Shown here: one piece after another, positions 52,553-63,560 of the stretch
Numbering within the stretch: position 1 is the first letter of the stretch
Layout: every line of letters starts with the position of its first letter
Assembly (NCBI GenBank): GCA_964030475.1
Contig: CAXIPT010000001.1
Coordinates: 20,851,901-20,915,900 of the forward strand
Source of the DNA: Tethya wilhelma
Taxonomy: Eukaryota > Porifera > Demospongiae > Tethyida > Tethyidae
Reading direction: 5' to 3'
Length of the DNA: 64,000 bases
Translations under genes and position numbers: made by a program
The notes under the pieces: generated by a model
The model's database searches: none
Told to the model about the DNA's origin: nothing
What the model saw: only the letters and a program-made list of their open reading frames with translations

Positions 52553-54985
52553 GTTTTCCGCCATTTAAATGATGGAGACATTTTGTTACTTAATCGTCAA
52601 CCAACACTTCACAAGCCAAGCATTATGGCTCACAAAGTAAGTGAAGTGCCTTTCTATATATATGGAAAGTAGCATGTAATTGACTTGTGGTCCTGTATTC
52701 CTCATATATTATCCACTACTGATTATGACCCCTCCCCCAACTTCTAGGCTCGTGTTCTCTCTGGTGAGAAGACCCTTCGTCTCCATTATGCCAACTGTAA
52801 GAGCTACAACGCTGACTTTGATGGAGATGAGATGAATGCACACTTCCCTCAGAATGAACTAGCCAGAGCTGAGGCTTACAACATTGGTAAGAAGAATTGA
52901 CACATCTCGGATCTACATTACATTGATTTTAGACATGTGTCCAGGTTTAGTGTTTCAAGTTTATATTTTAAAGTTGCTACTGCACAAGTGTTGTACACAT
53001 AGTAATTAAATTTACACTGTGTAGTGAAGCCATAATGTGCACGTCAATAGGAGAATATATACGTACTATGCCCAAATTGCATTCCAATGACATACCATAT
53101 CGCGGGAAATTTTCATGGGGAAAATTTTTTGTGAATTTTGCGGTTTGGCAGCTTTCCGCGAAAATATTCCCCCACGAAATTTGTAAGGTACGTGATATCA
53201 TGTAACGTTGACACGCAATCCACGAAAATTATCCCCGCGAAATTTCTATTCAAGATGAAAACGCAAAAATTTTCCCCCACGAAAATTTCCCGCTATACGG
53301 TATTTTCAACCAATGAAATTTCAGTATTGATTTTTGGGCCATTTTCTTGCCGCTTCCGTGCAATAGCACCTTTAACCGGTGCTGGTTGTGTTAACTAATC
53401 ACTGTTCAGATAACAATATCTAAACATGACCACGCATGTACTAAAGTTAAACTGTTGCTTAGCAACAGAGAGAAACAATAATAGTTTTAGGAAAGGACCT
53501 AATAAGGTCAAAGATAACCTTTTTGTCTGAAGTGTGCTGATTGGATCACGTATCACTGTTGCTATGGTAACTAAATATTCAACTAACTGTGGGAGAGGCT
53601 TAGTTAATTCATGAGATATCAGCATTGGAGGGCAACACCTGTACCTAATTTGGGTGACCTTAATTATTCAAGAATATGCATGTGTGTGAGCTAAGCGAGC
53701 TTACCATCTAAACCCTTCACCTTTCTTTTTTTCTTCTTGTGTATTTGTATACACATGGTCATTCTATTAATAGCCCTATAGAGATGATTCATGTTGTCAA
53801 TAATATTATTTTTCTCTGTGCTTTTTGTGGTTCTCCCAGTCTCCACCCACCACCAGTACCTGGTCCCTAAGGATGGTACTCCCCTCTCTGGTCTCATCCA
53901 GGATCACGTGGTGTCAGGGGTCCTCATGACCATCAGAGGAAGGATGTTCACTAGGTATACCAAACCATAGCTACATCACTATGTATATCTTTGTAATCAC
54001 ATCATTTTGTGTGTTGCTGTTCTCCAGATTATGTAAATAATATTGTACTCTTAACGGTTTGTTTACTGTAGTATGTGTGTATGTTCTCAGAGAAAATCTC
54101 GGTTCACGATTTAACCAACCCAGTCTAACAGATTGAGGTTGTGTGTATAAATTCTTAAGTTTTCCTAGCGTTATGTTCAATACACCTTTTTTTCCTATTA
54201 CCTACTTTCCCTCTGGCTCCAGGTCTGACTACATGCAGCTGGTGTTCAGTGCCCTGCCTCGGTTCAAAGGTCACTTCAAGACCCTCCCTCCCTGTCTCTT
54301 GAAGCCAGCCAGGCTGTGGTCGGGGAAGCAGGTGGTATCCACTCTACTCCTCAACATCATCCCTGAGGACCAGGACAGACTGAACCTCCTCTCTAAGGCC
54401 AAGATAGCCAACAAGGTGAGCTGGGATGGGGTGTGAGAGTCGGTGTACTTACTCCACAAATATGGACTGATGAGTATTATCAATAATAATAATGTAATTC
54501 ACAAATAAGCTTAAATAAATAAATAACCCCTTCTCAAAGGCTAAGATAGCCAAGAAGGTGTGGTGTGTACACATACATTGTATGTGTTTACATAGCTGTT
54601 GGCGTATACTGTACATCTCCAAAATTTCATTACAGAAAAAATTTCATGAGTATTTGTAATTTGTTTTTGCAAGTATTCATTTGCAAGATTTGATCATAAA
54701 ATTTAATTTTTTAAAGATAGCCATGCACCCATCGATAGGACTAAGCATTGTGTGCTCTATGGTGTATGTTGTTTTGTATGCAATTCTAGGTAGTGATCAC
54801 TCAGACTGTATACACACAATTATTCAAAATTGCTCTAATGAAAATGACCTTCATGCTCTCTGTTTTGTGATCACTAGGAATGGGGTCGAAGTGCACTGAA
54901 GGGAGGAGAGACCAGCTCAAATGGGAGGAAGAAAAAGAAGAAGAAGAGAGCAAAGTATTCCGATGACATCATGACTGAATCAGAA
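52553..54985 (+). CDS. POLR1A: RNA polymerase I largest subunit, exons 7-11, copy B
   Basis: Exons 52553-52636, 52748-52886, 53840-53954, 54223-54415 and 54878-54985 have the same lengths and phases as copy A, apart from exon 11 being 6 bases longer. They encode the same protein segment with the [10 protein letters not shown] catalytic loop, and this copy is on the same contig as exon 12. Counting by eye, exons 7-10 differ from copy A at about 21 sites, of which one changes an amino acid. Intron 7 is unalignable between copies, introns 8 and 9 align only in patches, and intron 10 is about 90 percent similar. Purifying selection or gene conversion has kept the exons alike. Confidence 0.92.
53093..53302. 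mobile_element. MITE in intron 8 of copy B
   Basis: 210 bp beginning TACCATATCGCGGGAAATTT and ending AAATTTCCCGCTATACGGTA. It is the same family as the element in intron 8 of copy A, but inserted at a different site. Confidence 0.8.
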
Positions 54986-55040
54986 GTATGTTGTTTCGTT
55001 GACCTACTGCTATTGTGTAATCTCTTCTTTTCCCCCTCCC

Positions 55041-55094
<54 letters not shown>
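55041..55094 (+). repeat. POLR1A: (CT)n tract forming the exon 12 acceptor
   Basis: An uninterrupted CT microsatellite of about 50 bases ends directly in CAG and serves as the polypyrimidine tract of the intron 11 acceptor. Confidence 0.93.
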
Positions 55095-55095
<1 letters not shown>

Positions 55096-56895
55096 GTTGT
55101 GTTTCGTCAAGGAGAGCTTCTCTGTGGTGTTCTTGACAAGTCCCAGTTTGGAGCCTCTCAATATGGCTTCATCCACTCCTGTTGTGAGGTAAGTGCGAGA
55201 CAGATTCTGAGTGACTGGTATCATAGAACTCTGAGTATGGCTGTAACAACCTGACTTCTTCTTGGAAAGGGTCATCAAAGTAGATTACTACAAGTTACAA
55301 ACTGGCCTATTAGTGATTGTGACGACCTCTTACCTATTCTATATGATATTGTGTTCCTCCTCAGTTGTATGGTGGTGCTGTGGCTGACCTGCTATTGAGT
55401 GCCTTGGGTCGTCTCTTCACCACGTTCCTACAGTTGCATGGCTTCTCCCTCGGAGTGGAGGACATTCTCGTCACATCAGAAGTAAGGATAGCAATAGGGT
55501 TTAGATTGATGCTTTCGAATTAATATGCTGCTGTGGGTATGAGTGCATTAATCAACTCCATGTGAAATCCATGAAAGTTGATCGTAAAAAATCCTGAGAT
55601 ATAGCTGAGATTCAAACCCATGTCTTTCAAATTCTAGTCGAATTGCTCTTGGGTAATTCCATGCCAAATCAACACAAAAACAATCAGCACTCTCACAGAA
55701 TTCGACAAAACTTGAGGTATACATACCTCACCACAAGTTATTAAATCACACGTAATTTGGGTGTCATAAGTTGCATGGCTTCTTACTTATAAGCCTCTGA
55801 AAATTATCATTTTTAATGACGTTTCTCCATTTATTAGCAAATCACCAATGCTCTGATTGTTTTCAGCTATCAAGGCTGGTACCATTGTACTCAGCATGAA
55901 ATTTTGCTTCAGATGATATATTTGAAGTGAACAGTCGCTCATTAGAAGGTTAAAGGTCAATTATTAAAAATTGTGTAATTTAGCATTACAAAATTAAAAA
56001 ATTTAAAATTAATTTTTTTCAGAGGCTTATAAGTAAGAAGCCATGCAACATGACGCCCAAATTAGGTGTGGTTTAACCTCAAGTTTGTTGAATTCTGTGA
56101 GGGTGCTCATTTTTTCGTGTTGATTTGGCATAGAATTACCCTCTTACCACTGAGCTACTAAAACTCACTGGTATTGGAGCAGAGAATACTACTAATATTC
56201 GTAGACACAAGTCGACTTCCAAACTAGATCTCAAGGTCTAGATGTACATGTAACAGTATACAATGTCTCAATTTGTAGAGGCTATCATGCAAAACTTACT
56301 TAAAGCTGGCAAATGTGTTGCAGCTCAGAATAAAACTCTTCAAAATCTGGTGATGTGTTACTAGCAACACTTCATCATGCATAGTGCCAATGGCTAATTG
56401 TTATAATCTAGAGGTACAATACTTTATGTGTTACTGTATACAGGCTGACCAACAGAGACGAGATATAATTGCCGAGGGAAGGGGGTGTGGTCCTGATGAC
56501 GTGGCCGAGGCATTTGGATTGACTGAACCAACAAATATAGGTAAACATTAATTGTAGTCTCATTTTCCATCACAATCTGATTTATAGTCATTGTTTTAAA
56601 TGAAGTGTTGTACCATTTTCAGATGCCCTGAAGGAGAAGTATGAAGCTGCCCATCGCAGTCGAGATGGGTCTGGGATTAAGACTCTCGACTACTTCATGA
56701 AGAAGAAAACCGACCACTACAACAACTTGATCAATTCGTAAGTTAAACTTCATGATTCAGAGAAGGTTTGTCTGGCAATTCCTTGATTTTTTTCTCCATT
56801 TCATCATTAGAATCTGTGTCCCTGTTGGTCTTCATAAGCCGTTTCCTGCCAACTGCCTCCAATTAATGGTTCAAGCTGGAGCTAAGGGATCAACG
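55096..56895 (+). CDS. POLR1A: RNA polymerase I largest subunit, exons 12-16
   Basis: Exons 55096-55188, 55365-55481, 56444-56540, 56623-56737 and 56811-56895 join in frame. They encode [20 protein letters not shown], then [19 protein letters not shown] (the conserved region before the funnel), a linker, and [20 protein letters not shown] with AKGST, the start of the funnel and bridge-helix region. Only one copy of these exons exists in the window. Intron 13 carries a foldback element at 55651-56141. Exon 16 ends in phase 0, and the next exon is 4.2 kb away. Confidence 0.95.
55651..56141. repeat. Foldback element in intron 13
   Basis: About 490 bp with long imperfect inverted arms (about 150 bp): GGGTAATTCCATGCCAAATC at the left, GATTTGGCATAGAATTACCC at the right, and inner matches such as AGAGGCTTATAAGTAAGAAG. 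No coding capacity. Confidence 0.85.
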
Positions 56896-56971
56896 GTGAG
56901 TAGAAATATATGACATTTGCAATTACATTGAGTGTACATATTCAAGTAGTTTGATCCACCATTAGTATCAT

Positions 56972-56997
56972 ATTATAAGCAAAGTTTTGTGTGTCTG

Positions 56998-57031
<34 letters not shown>

Positions 57032-57600
57032 ACGGGAGTTCACTGGAAGTGATGCGACCTCGAGCTAAAATGCTACTTTTTCTGTGGGCTGTGGAAAATG
57101 CAGGCCACGAAAACAGTGCTTAGATAGGTAGCTTAGATAGTGCTGCCCTAGGATAGAATCACAGGCGCTAAAAGTATGGCTGACTATTTTTGAGATCGCT
57201 AACAAGGCTTACCAGTACCACCCGTATCCGTTAAAGAAGCGTGATAGAGCAGCGAATCTTTCACAAAAGAAGCATAGTAAGGAGAGAACTTTTGCTTCTA
57301 GAAGCCTGCTTCTCTGTCGCTGTACACGAAACACAGCTAGCCAGATAACGAGTTTCTTTGCCTGCTGATTGCAAAAATGGCGGAAGTCGGAAAAGGGTCG
57401 TCTGTGACGTCACGTAACTGGGTAAATTGTTGAGCTGGCCAAATTGCAAAGAGGAGTAGTGAATGCATGCATGGACCTTTCACTGCCCAGTTATTATTTA
57501 TTATGCAGATACCTATACTTGCATGCATCTACAGGAAACATCAGCATACTTCATACACATGCAAGGAGCGTGGCGAGCGAAGCGAGCCACACTCCTTGTA
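56972..57600. mobile_element. Dispersed element with terminal hairpin, copy 3
   Basis: Starts ATAAGCAAAGTTTTGTGTGT with a (GT)n tract and ends in a clear hairpin, AAGGAGCGTGGCGAGC then GAGCCACACTCCTT. It is the most complete copy; the body matches those at 49548 and 51231 with more divergence. Confidence 0.8.
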
Positions 57601-57726
57601 ATAACTTTTCCTCAAGCTCTTTGTTCCTTAACATTTGGTTTATTACTTTGACACTCTTTACCAGACATAACATGTCAAGAAGAATTGTGTCAATAATAGC
57701 AACACTCAAAGGAAGGTTTCCATGGG

Positions 57727-58025
57727 AATGAGACTATCCACCATATTCATCCATCCAATGTGTATAGTGTACTAATGATGCGTGGATCATTTCACCCTTA
57801 ATTTACTTCACAGGATTAATATGTACTTTAAATACCTAGGTCATTATTTCATTGTTACCGATGTGAATCATACTGATTTCTAATGTCAACAATTAAGCTG
57901 AAATTATGACCTAGGTATTTAAAAGATCACATATTATTCCTGTGAATTAAAGTAGGGGAGAAATGATCCATGGACCATTAAGTACACTACACATTGGATG
58001 GATGAATATGGTGGATAGCCTCATT
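57727..58025. repeat. Foldback element in intron 16
   Basis: About 300 bp: arms of about 120 bp (left AATGAGACTATCCACCATAT, right ATATGGTGGATAGCCTCATT) around a loop of about 50 bp. Confidence 0.88.
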
Positions 58026-58884
58026 GGATAGCTTCAGATCATCAGGTCCTAACTAGATAAAGCACTGCAGTGTTCAGTTTGGGCTCAATATAGCTACTGG
58101 AATGAGCACTGTGGTAATGACTCATTAGTGGCACATCTGTGACTCTATGACCCCTCACTGCCTATGTGGTTTGTCAACATACATAGTTCCATTCCTTTTA
58201 AGACCTCCTACATAAGGAGAGGGAGAGCCCAGAGATACTGGCGGGCAGCAAGGCTAGGCAATAGCCATGGGGGGCTTAGGGTCTGTGAGTGACTCACTGA
58301 ATGGGTGCTTGTACACATGGTAAATTGAATTTCCAAGAACTGTGCCAAGTTCAGCAAGCCATAAATCGTGTATAAGTGTATGTGAGTGGTGTCTCCCCTA
58401 TAGCGACAGTCATCAGATTGCTACGCTGTGTAGTTGTTGTGTATGTGCATAATATTATACTGACCTGCTTGTAATCTATTCCGTTTTATTGAGTAAATAT
58501 AGCTTGTGTATTAAATGGAAATCCAATGACTCTGCAGATTTTACATCCTTCAGTTTTGTAGCTTCTCTGTGGTTGAGTTTAGTGTCTGTGGAAGTCTGCT
58601 GGCCTGCTTTAGCATCCCTTTTTAGATTCCCCTAGAATTTTGGTTTTTGAGATCACAGCAAAGTGGTGTATCTTTTGCAAGTGTGATCCACTAGTGGTGC
58701 AATACTACTGTCACAGAAATCTTAGATGTGAATTTCCTTGTGTTATGTACTGTCTATAGTATCTGTTCTCCTTGTAATGATTTTTTTTTTAAGTTCGGCA
58801 AAGCCCAAACGTTAGAATTTCCACAAGATATTGTAGTCAATTCTAACAAGCTTTTGTCATTAGGAAATTTCATGAGAGACCATC
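58026..58884. other. Intron 16 DNA
   Basis: No gene is seen. Confidence 0.4.
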
Positions 58885-59080
58885 TACCGTATAGCGGGAA
58901 AGTTTTGTAGTTTCTCTAGTCAAACATTTTTGCGGTTTAACTTTCATGGATGAGCTTTGCAAGCCCATACGTATAATACATTATGGAAAATTTTGTGGAT
59001 AAAAACTTTCACAGATGGATCGTGATCCGCAAAAACTGCGAAAGTTAAACCCCGCAAAACTTTCCCTCTATATTATGGTA
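58885..59080. mobile_element. MITE in intron 16
   Basis: 196 bp beginning TACCGTATAGCGGGAAAGTT and ending with the inverted, slightly decayed AACTTTCCCTCTATATTATGGTA pattern (the last bases read CTATATTATGGTA). Confidence 0.7.
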
Positions 59081-60015
59081 TCTTTTAGAGCTATATTATG
59101 TGAAGTCCGGCAATAAAAATCGAAGATTATGTGTACCGTAGTAAAATCTAATTACTACGATTCAGAGAATATGTTCAATATGTCCAACATTACACAAATT
59201 TTGAGAGCCCAATTATTGTGCGTAGGCAATTCCAGTTAAGTTTAAAGTAGCGGGAATCTACGATGTAATTGTATGCCTGAGGCTGTTGTAAACTACTACT
59301 AGTGTTTTTCTAGCTACTATTCTAAGTATTTTATTTAATTAAAGGCGTATTAGAACTATCATTTCTATACTGCGGGGCTTCACAGAGTGGGCTTGAAAAC
59401 TTGTGGTCGTGGCAAGAATGTGCATGTGGATGTGCCTGACTCTGTGAGCTGGCTAGGTGCTGATGTAATTTTTTGTTGATGTTGCAAAGATCACTACAGT
59501 TTCTCTTGTGGTTACACTAATAAATGAAATGTCCATGCTGCAATTCATGGTACTTCTTACCACTCGTCCTGGGTAGTCCTCTGTACCTGGTATTTATAGG
59601 ATATGATGATGATAGTTTACTTTTGTAAGTGGGTTTGTTCTAGCCTCATTCCCAGGCTCGATTTGTTCCATGACTTCATATTTTATGCCCACTCTTGTAT
59701 GTGGGATTGACTGTTTGGTTTTGGCCACTACCTGTCTGTAAGTCGGTGGTTTAAGTTGGTCTTCTTTCCATGCTCTCTTCATGCAAAAGTTACACAGTGA
59801 AGAATAGGAAGGGAGAGGCTTGGTGCACGAAATCATATGAATGATATAGCGTGTAGAAAAATTAGTATGTTGTAGTAGAGAAACCATACAAACTCTCTGT
59901 ACTGTCTCCTAACGGGCAATGTCTTACTCACATGATTTTGACTTAGTTGTTGTTGGCTTTTTTTTGTTGTTTTTTTTGTGATTTCTGTTCTAGCCAGCTC
60001 CTACTTAATGAATTC
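59081..60015. other. Intron 16 DNA with foldback relics
   Basis: No gene is seen. Text at 59640-59930 (TAGCCTCATTCCCAGGC; GAAATCATATGAATGA) resembles 39180-39350. Confidence 0.45.
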
Positions 60016-60375
60016 CGCGATGGTTACGTCCATAGCCAGTGTGTGTCCTTCATGTTTTGCTATTAATTAAAATTAATCAGGTTAGCCTTGTTCCCAGCCC
60101 TTCTCCATATTATTAGACAAGGAAAATATTTGCGAGGGAGGAGCTAGCCTGGGAATGAGGCTAGTTCCTAACTTCCTACTCACAATGTTGATCCTCCACA
60201 CCAGGGAAATTTGGGGGAAACAAACACTACCTCTTTTGTGCAACCCCTTACAAGGCGTTGTGGTCCCTGGCCAACCTCGGCTTGGATCAGGTGCACAGAT
60301 GATGTGTGTTTGTGACTGTAGTGTAGTAGGAGACATGATTGTGTGCATGCATGTAGAAGCTGTATAAGTTATAAC

Positions 60376-60445
<70 letters not shown>

Positions 60446-60805
60446 NCGCGATGGTTACGTCCATAGCCAGTGTGTGTCCTTCATGTTTTGCTATTAATTA
60501 AAATTAATCAGGTTAGCCTTGTTCCCAGCCCTTCTCCATATTATTAGACAAGGAAAATATTTGCGAGGGAGGAGCTAGCCTGGGAATGAGGCTAGTTCCT
60601 AACTTCCTACTCACAATGTTGATCCTCCACACCAGGGAAATTTGGGGGAAACAAACACTACCTCTTTTGTGCAACCCCTTACAAGGCGTTGTGGTCCCTG
60701 GCCAACCTCGGCTTGGATCAGGTGCACAGATGATGTGTGTTTGTGACTGTAGTGTAGTAGGAGACATGATTGTGTGCATGCATGTAGAAGCTGTATAAGT
60801 TATAA

Positions 60806-60873
<68 letters not shown>

Positions 60874-60876
60874 ACA
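60016..60876. other. Direct duplicate across a single N, likely assembly artefact
   Basis: 60016-60445 and 60447-60876 appear the same, each starting CGCGATGGTTACGTCCATAG and ending in a long (CA)n tract, with the N at 60446 between. This is what two unmerged overlapping contig ends look like. Each half contains a foldback with GTTAGCCTTGTTCCCAGCCC at its left and GCCTGGGAATGAGGCTAG at its right. Confidence 0.85.
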
Positions 60877-61028
60877 TGATGCATGGTCGATGCATGGTCA
60901 ATGCATGGTCAAGTGCCACAAAGTTAAGGATATACAACTATTTTGTTTGCCATTGACCCGCTAGCTACTCTATTGTCACCTCCACCCAGCCAGTAACCAG
61001 CAATTAGCCTATTATAGTTGCTAAGCAA

Positions 61029-61030
61029 TG

Positions 61031-61084
<54 letters not shown>

Positions 61085-61100
61085 GCACACACACACACCC
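61029..61100. repeat. (CA)n microsatellite before exon 17
   Basis: About 70 bases of CA repeats end 10 bases before the exon 17 acceptor CTCCTAG. Confidence 0.95.
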
Positions 61101-61110
61101 TCACTCCTAG

Positions 61111-63560
61111 GTGAACTGCATGCAGATATCATGTCTCTTGGGACAGATAGAGCTGGAGGGGCAACGCCCACCTCTCATGCCCAGTGGCCGTTTCCTCCCC
61201 TCATTCCTCCCCTACGACACCAGCCCCCGGGCCGGGGGATTTGTGGACGGGAGATTCCTGACTGGAATCAGACCCCAGGAGTACTTCTTCCACTGTATGG
61301 CCGGCCGGGAGGTGAGTCTACTGTCTACTATATATCTGTACTGTATATGTGTAAAGATACCCCTTAGTTCAATATTGTGTAGTTTTGGAGTGTTTTGGCA
61401 TTCAGTTTGTCTTGTAGCAACAAGTATGATTGTACTGAGAAGAAAATTTGTAGAAATTTGCTATTTTAAACTGCTAATGGAGTTGACTATGCTTGCTAAA
61501 TCATTTTGAGAATCTACTGTACTATTCCTGTTAGTGGGTAACACTAAATCAGTTGCATAAATGCACAAATCAATTGCTTACTGTATGGTTTAATTTACCT
61601 TTCTGTTCCCAGTCCACTCACACACTCATTCTCCTCTTGGTTCTCTCCCCCCACACAGGGTCTGGTGGACACAGCAGTGAAGACCAGTCGCAGTGGCTAC
61701 CTCCAGCGTTGCCTCATCAAACACCTGGAGGGGATATGTGTAGCCTACGACCTCACTGTAAGGGGGGCATTGTAGGAATACTGTATAGCCAGATTTATTG
61801 AGAGTCAAAAAAATTTGACGATTTCTCTGTAGAACATAAAATAAAAATATTGATGAATTTAAATTTGACAATTTGCCCATGCGCATTAAATTTGACAATT
61901 TGGACTTTGATTGTCAAACCGTCAAATTAAAATCATTGTCAATATTTTTGGCTATACAGAATACTCTTAGTTAGACAGAATATCCCATGCACAGTTTGTG
62001 GTCAAATAATACACCCTCCATCCTGGCAAGACTCTACCCTTTAGTGTATTTGTGTGAAGTAAGTAAGTGTGTGTGTTTGTTAATTCATCTCAGGTGCGAG
62101 ATAGTGATGGATCTGTGATTCAGTTCCTCTACGGTGAGGATGGTGTGGACATCGGCAAGACAAGCTTCTTGAAGGAGAAACAGTTTCCGTTTCTTGTCAA
62201 CAACTACCAGGTATAACATACATGTATTGGTTTATGTATGCATCATTGAATGTACCAAGAACAAGCATTTTGTTGTGAGTTTGACGGTAGACTGAAGTAA
62301 ATTTACTCTGGGATCATGTTTTTGTAGCACAAAAGTTTTGAGTATTGCAGTTCCATAAAACAGGTAAATTTGGCAGGCTTAAATTTGGTGAATTCGTATT
62401 TTTGGCGATTTTAAATTAGGCAATTTAATTCTGCACACTCCATTGTTTATATGCGCGTGCGTGTGTATAAAACTGTTGGGCAATTTTTAATTAGGTGATT
62501 TGCAAAATAGTTTGCCAATTTGCCAAATTGTGGAAAGTTTTATCCTCTATATCTAGTAGACTCATAGTAATGTAATTGTGTAATTGCTTTGTTCAGATTG
62601 TTTCTGACTACCGTAAACGTGGAAATATTGGCGGTACATTAAATTTGGCGGTTTGGCGGTCGGCACAAAACCTGCCAAATTAAATGCGTGTAAACTGTTT
62701 TTCGGTCTATTGCAATACATTGCGCAAGGGAGGAAAATGTCAAATTTAAAACCGCTAATATTTTTGTGGGAAGCGGTCTGAGCAAAATCGCCAAATTAAA
62801 TGCCCACCAATAATTCCACGTTTACTGTATTCCTTTAGCTGCCATCCTTACTGTGAATTTTAAATAATTGCTATGCATTGCATGTGATAGTCACCTGATA
62901 CGTGGGCACACCTACTTTTTCGAAGAATATTTTTTTCTAAGAACTACCAAAGTAGTCTATTTCAAATCTGTGTATGGAGCGAGGGGGCATGTTTTTCATT
63001 AACAATTCAGTCGGAGGCCACATGTCAATCATGTTGTCAATTGGAAACATGGTCCCAACATTGAATCTGTTAATAATAGGTTTATGGTCCTTGCAAATTT
63101 TGACGACATTTACGTTTTTTTCCCAACTACTATAAGCTTCTTCTGCACATTTGACTTGTTTGTATATACCTTTGTTTTTGTTGTTTTTTTTTGTCCTCAG
63201 GCATTGCTCTACAACCTTAATCCCAAGGCAGCTGTCAGTGTTTTGGACAGCAAGAAAGTACGCAAGTACCAAAAGAAGGTTTGTTGTGTGTGTGTGTGTG
63301 TGTGTGTGCAAGCATCAGTTAGTGTCTTTGTTTTGATGTGGTTTGTTTCTTGTTTATTGTTGATTTATACTGTAACTCATTTTGTTGTTGTTGTTTGTTT
63401 GTTTCAGCTATCTCATTGGTCAAAGAAACATGGACCCCTGGAGATCCAATCGAGACCTCGTAAAACTGGTTTTCTGGATTTCTCTGAGAAACACCTCCCG
63501 GAAATGAAAGCTCGCTTAGTGGAAGAAGAGCGCTTCCCTGGTGCCAACTATAGAACAAAG
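61111..63560 (+). CDS. POLR1A: RNA polymerase I largest subunit, exons 17-21 (continues past the window)
   Basis: Exons 61111-61311, 61659-61757, 62094-62210, 63201-63278 and 63408-63560 join in frame. They encode [40 protein letters not shown] and [20 protein letters not shown], the highly conserved bridge-helix and trigger-loop-side region of the catalytic centre, then [20 protein letters not shown] and the following jaw-side linker. Exon 21 ends in phase 0 with NYRTK and a GTACTTT donor. About 1181 codons are accounted for, so roughly the last third of the protein lies to the right of the window. Confidence 0.95.
61779..61962. mobile_element. MITE in intron 18
   Basis: Begins TACTGTATAGCCAGATTTAT and ends near TTTTTGGCTATACAGAATA. 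Its interior alternates AAATTTGAC and GTCAAATTT. Confidence 0.65.
62340..62560. mobile_element. Degraded MITE in intron 19
   Basis: AT-rich mirror-like text with CAGGTAAATTTGGCAGGC at the left and TTTGCCAATTTGCCAAATTG at the right; the termini are eroded. It resembles the element at 10321-10575. Confidence 0.5.
62609..62829. mobile_element. MITE in intron 19
   Basis: About 220 bp beginning TACCGTAAACGTGGAAATAT and ending AATAATTCCACGTTTACTGTA (inverted match); the interior alternates TTTGGCGG and GCCAAATT. Confidence 0.75.

Noticed and set aside
54874..55278. Frame with Arg-Glu repeats
   Set aside because: Translation of the antisense of the (CT)n tract and of POLR1A exons.
57540..57600. 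Helitron 3' end
   Set aside because: A terminal hairpin is present, but no CTRR end after it and no TC start could be fixed.
60082..60884. Two Cys-Val repeat frames
   Set aside because: Translations of (CA)n microsatellites in the duplicated stretch.
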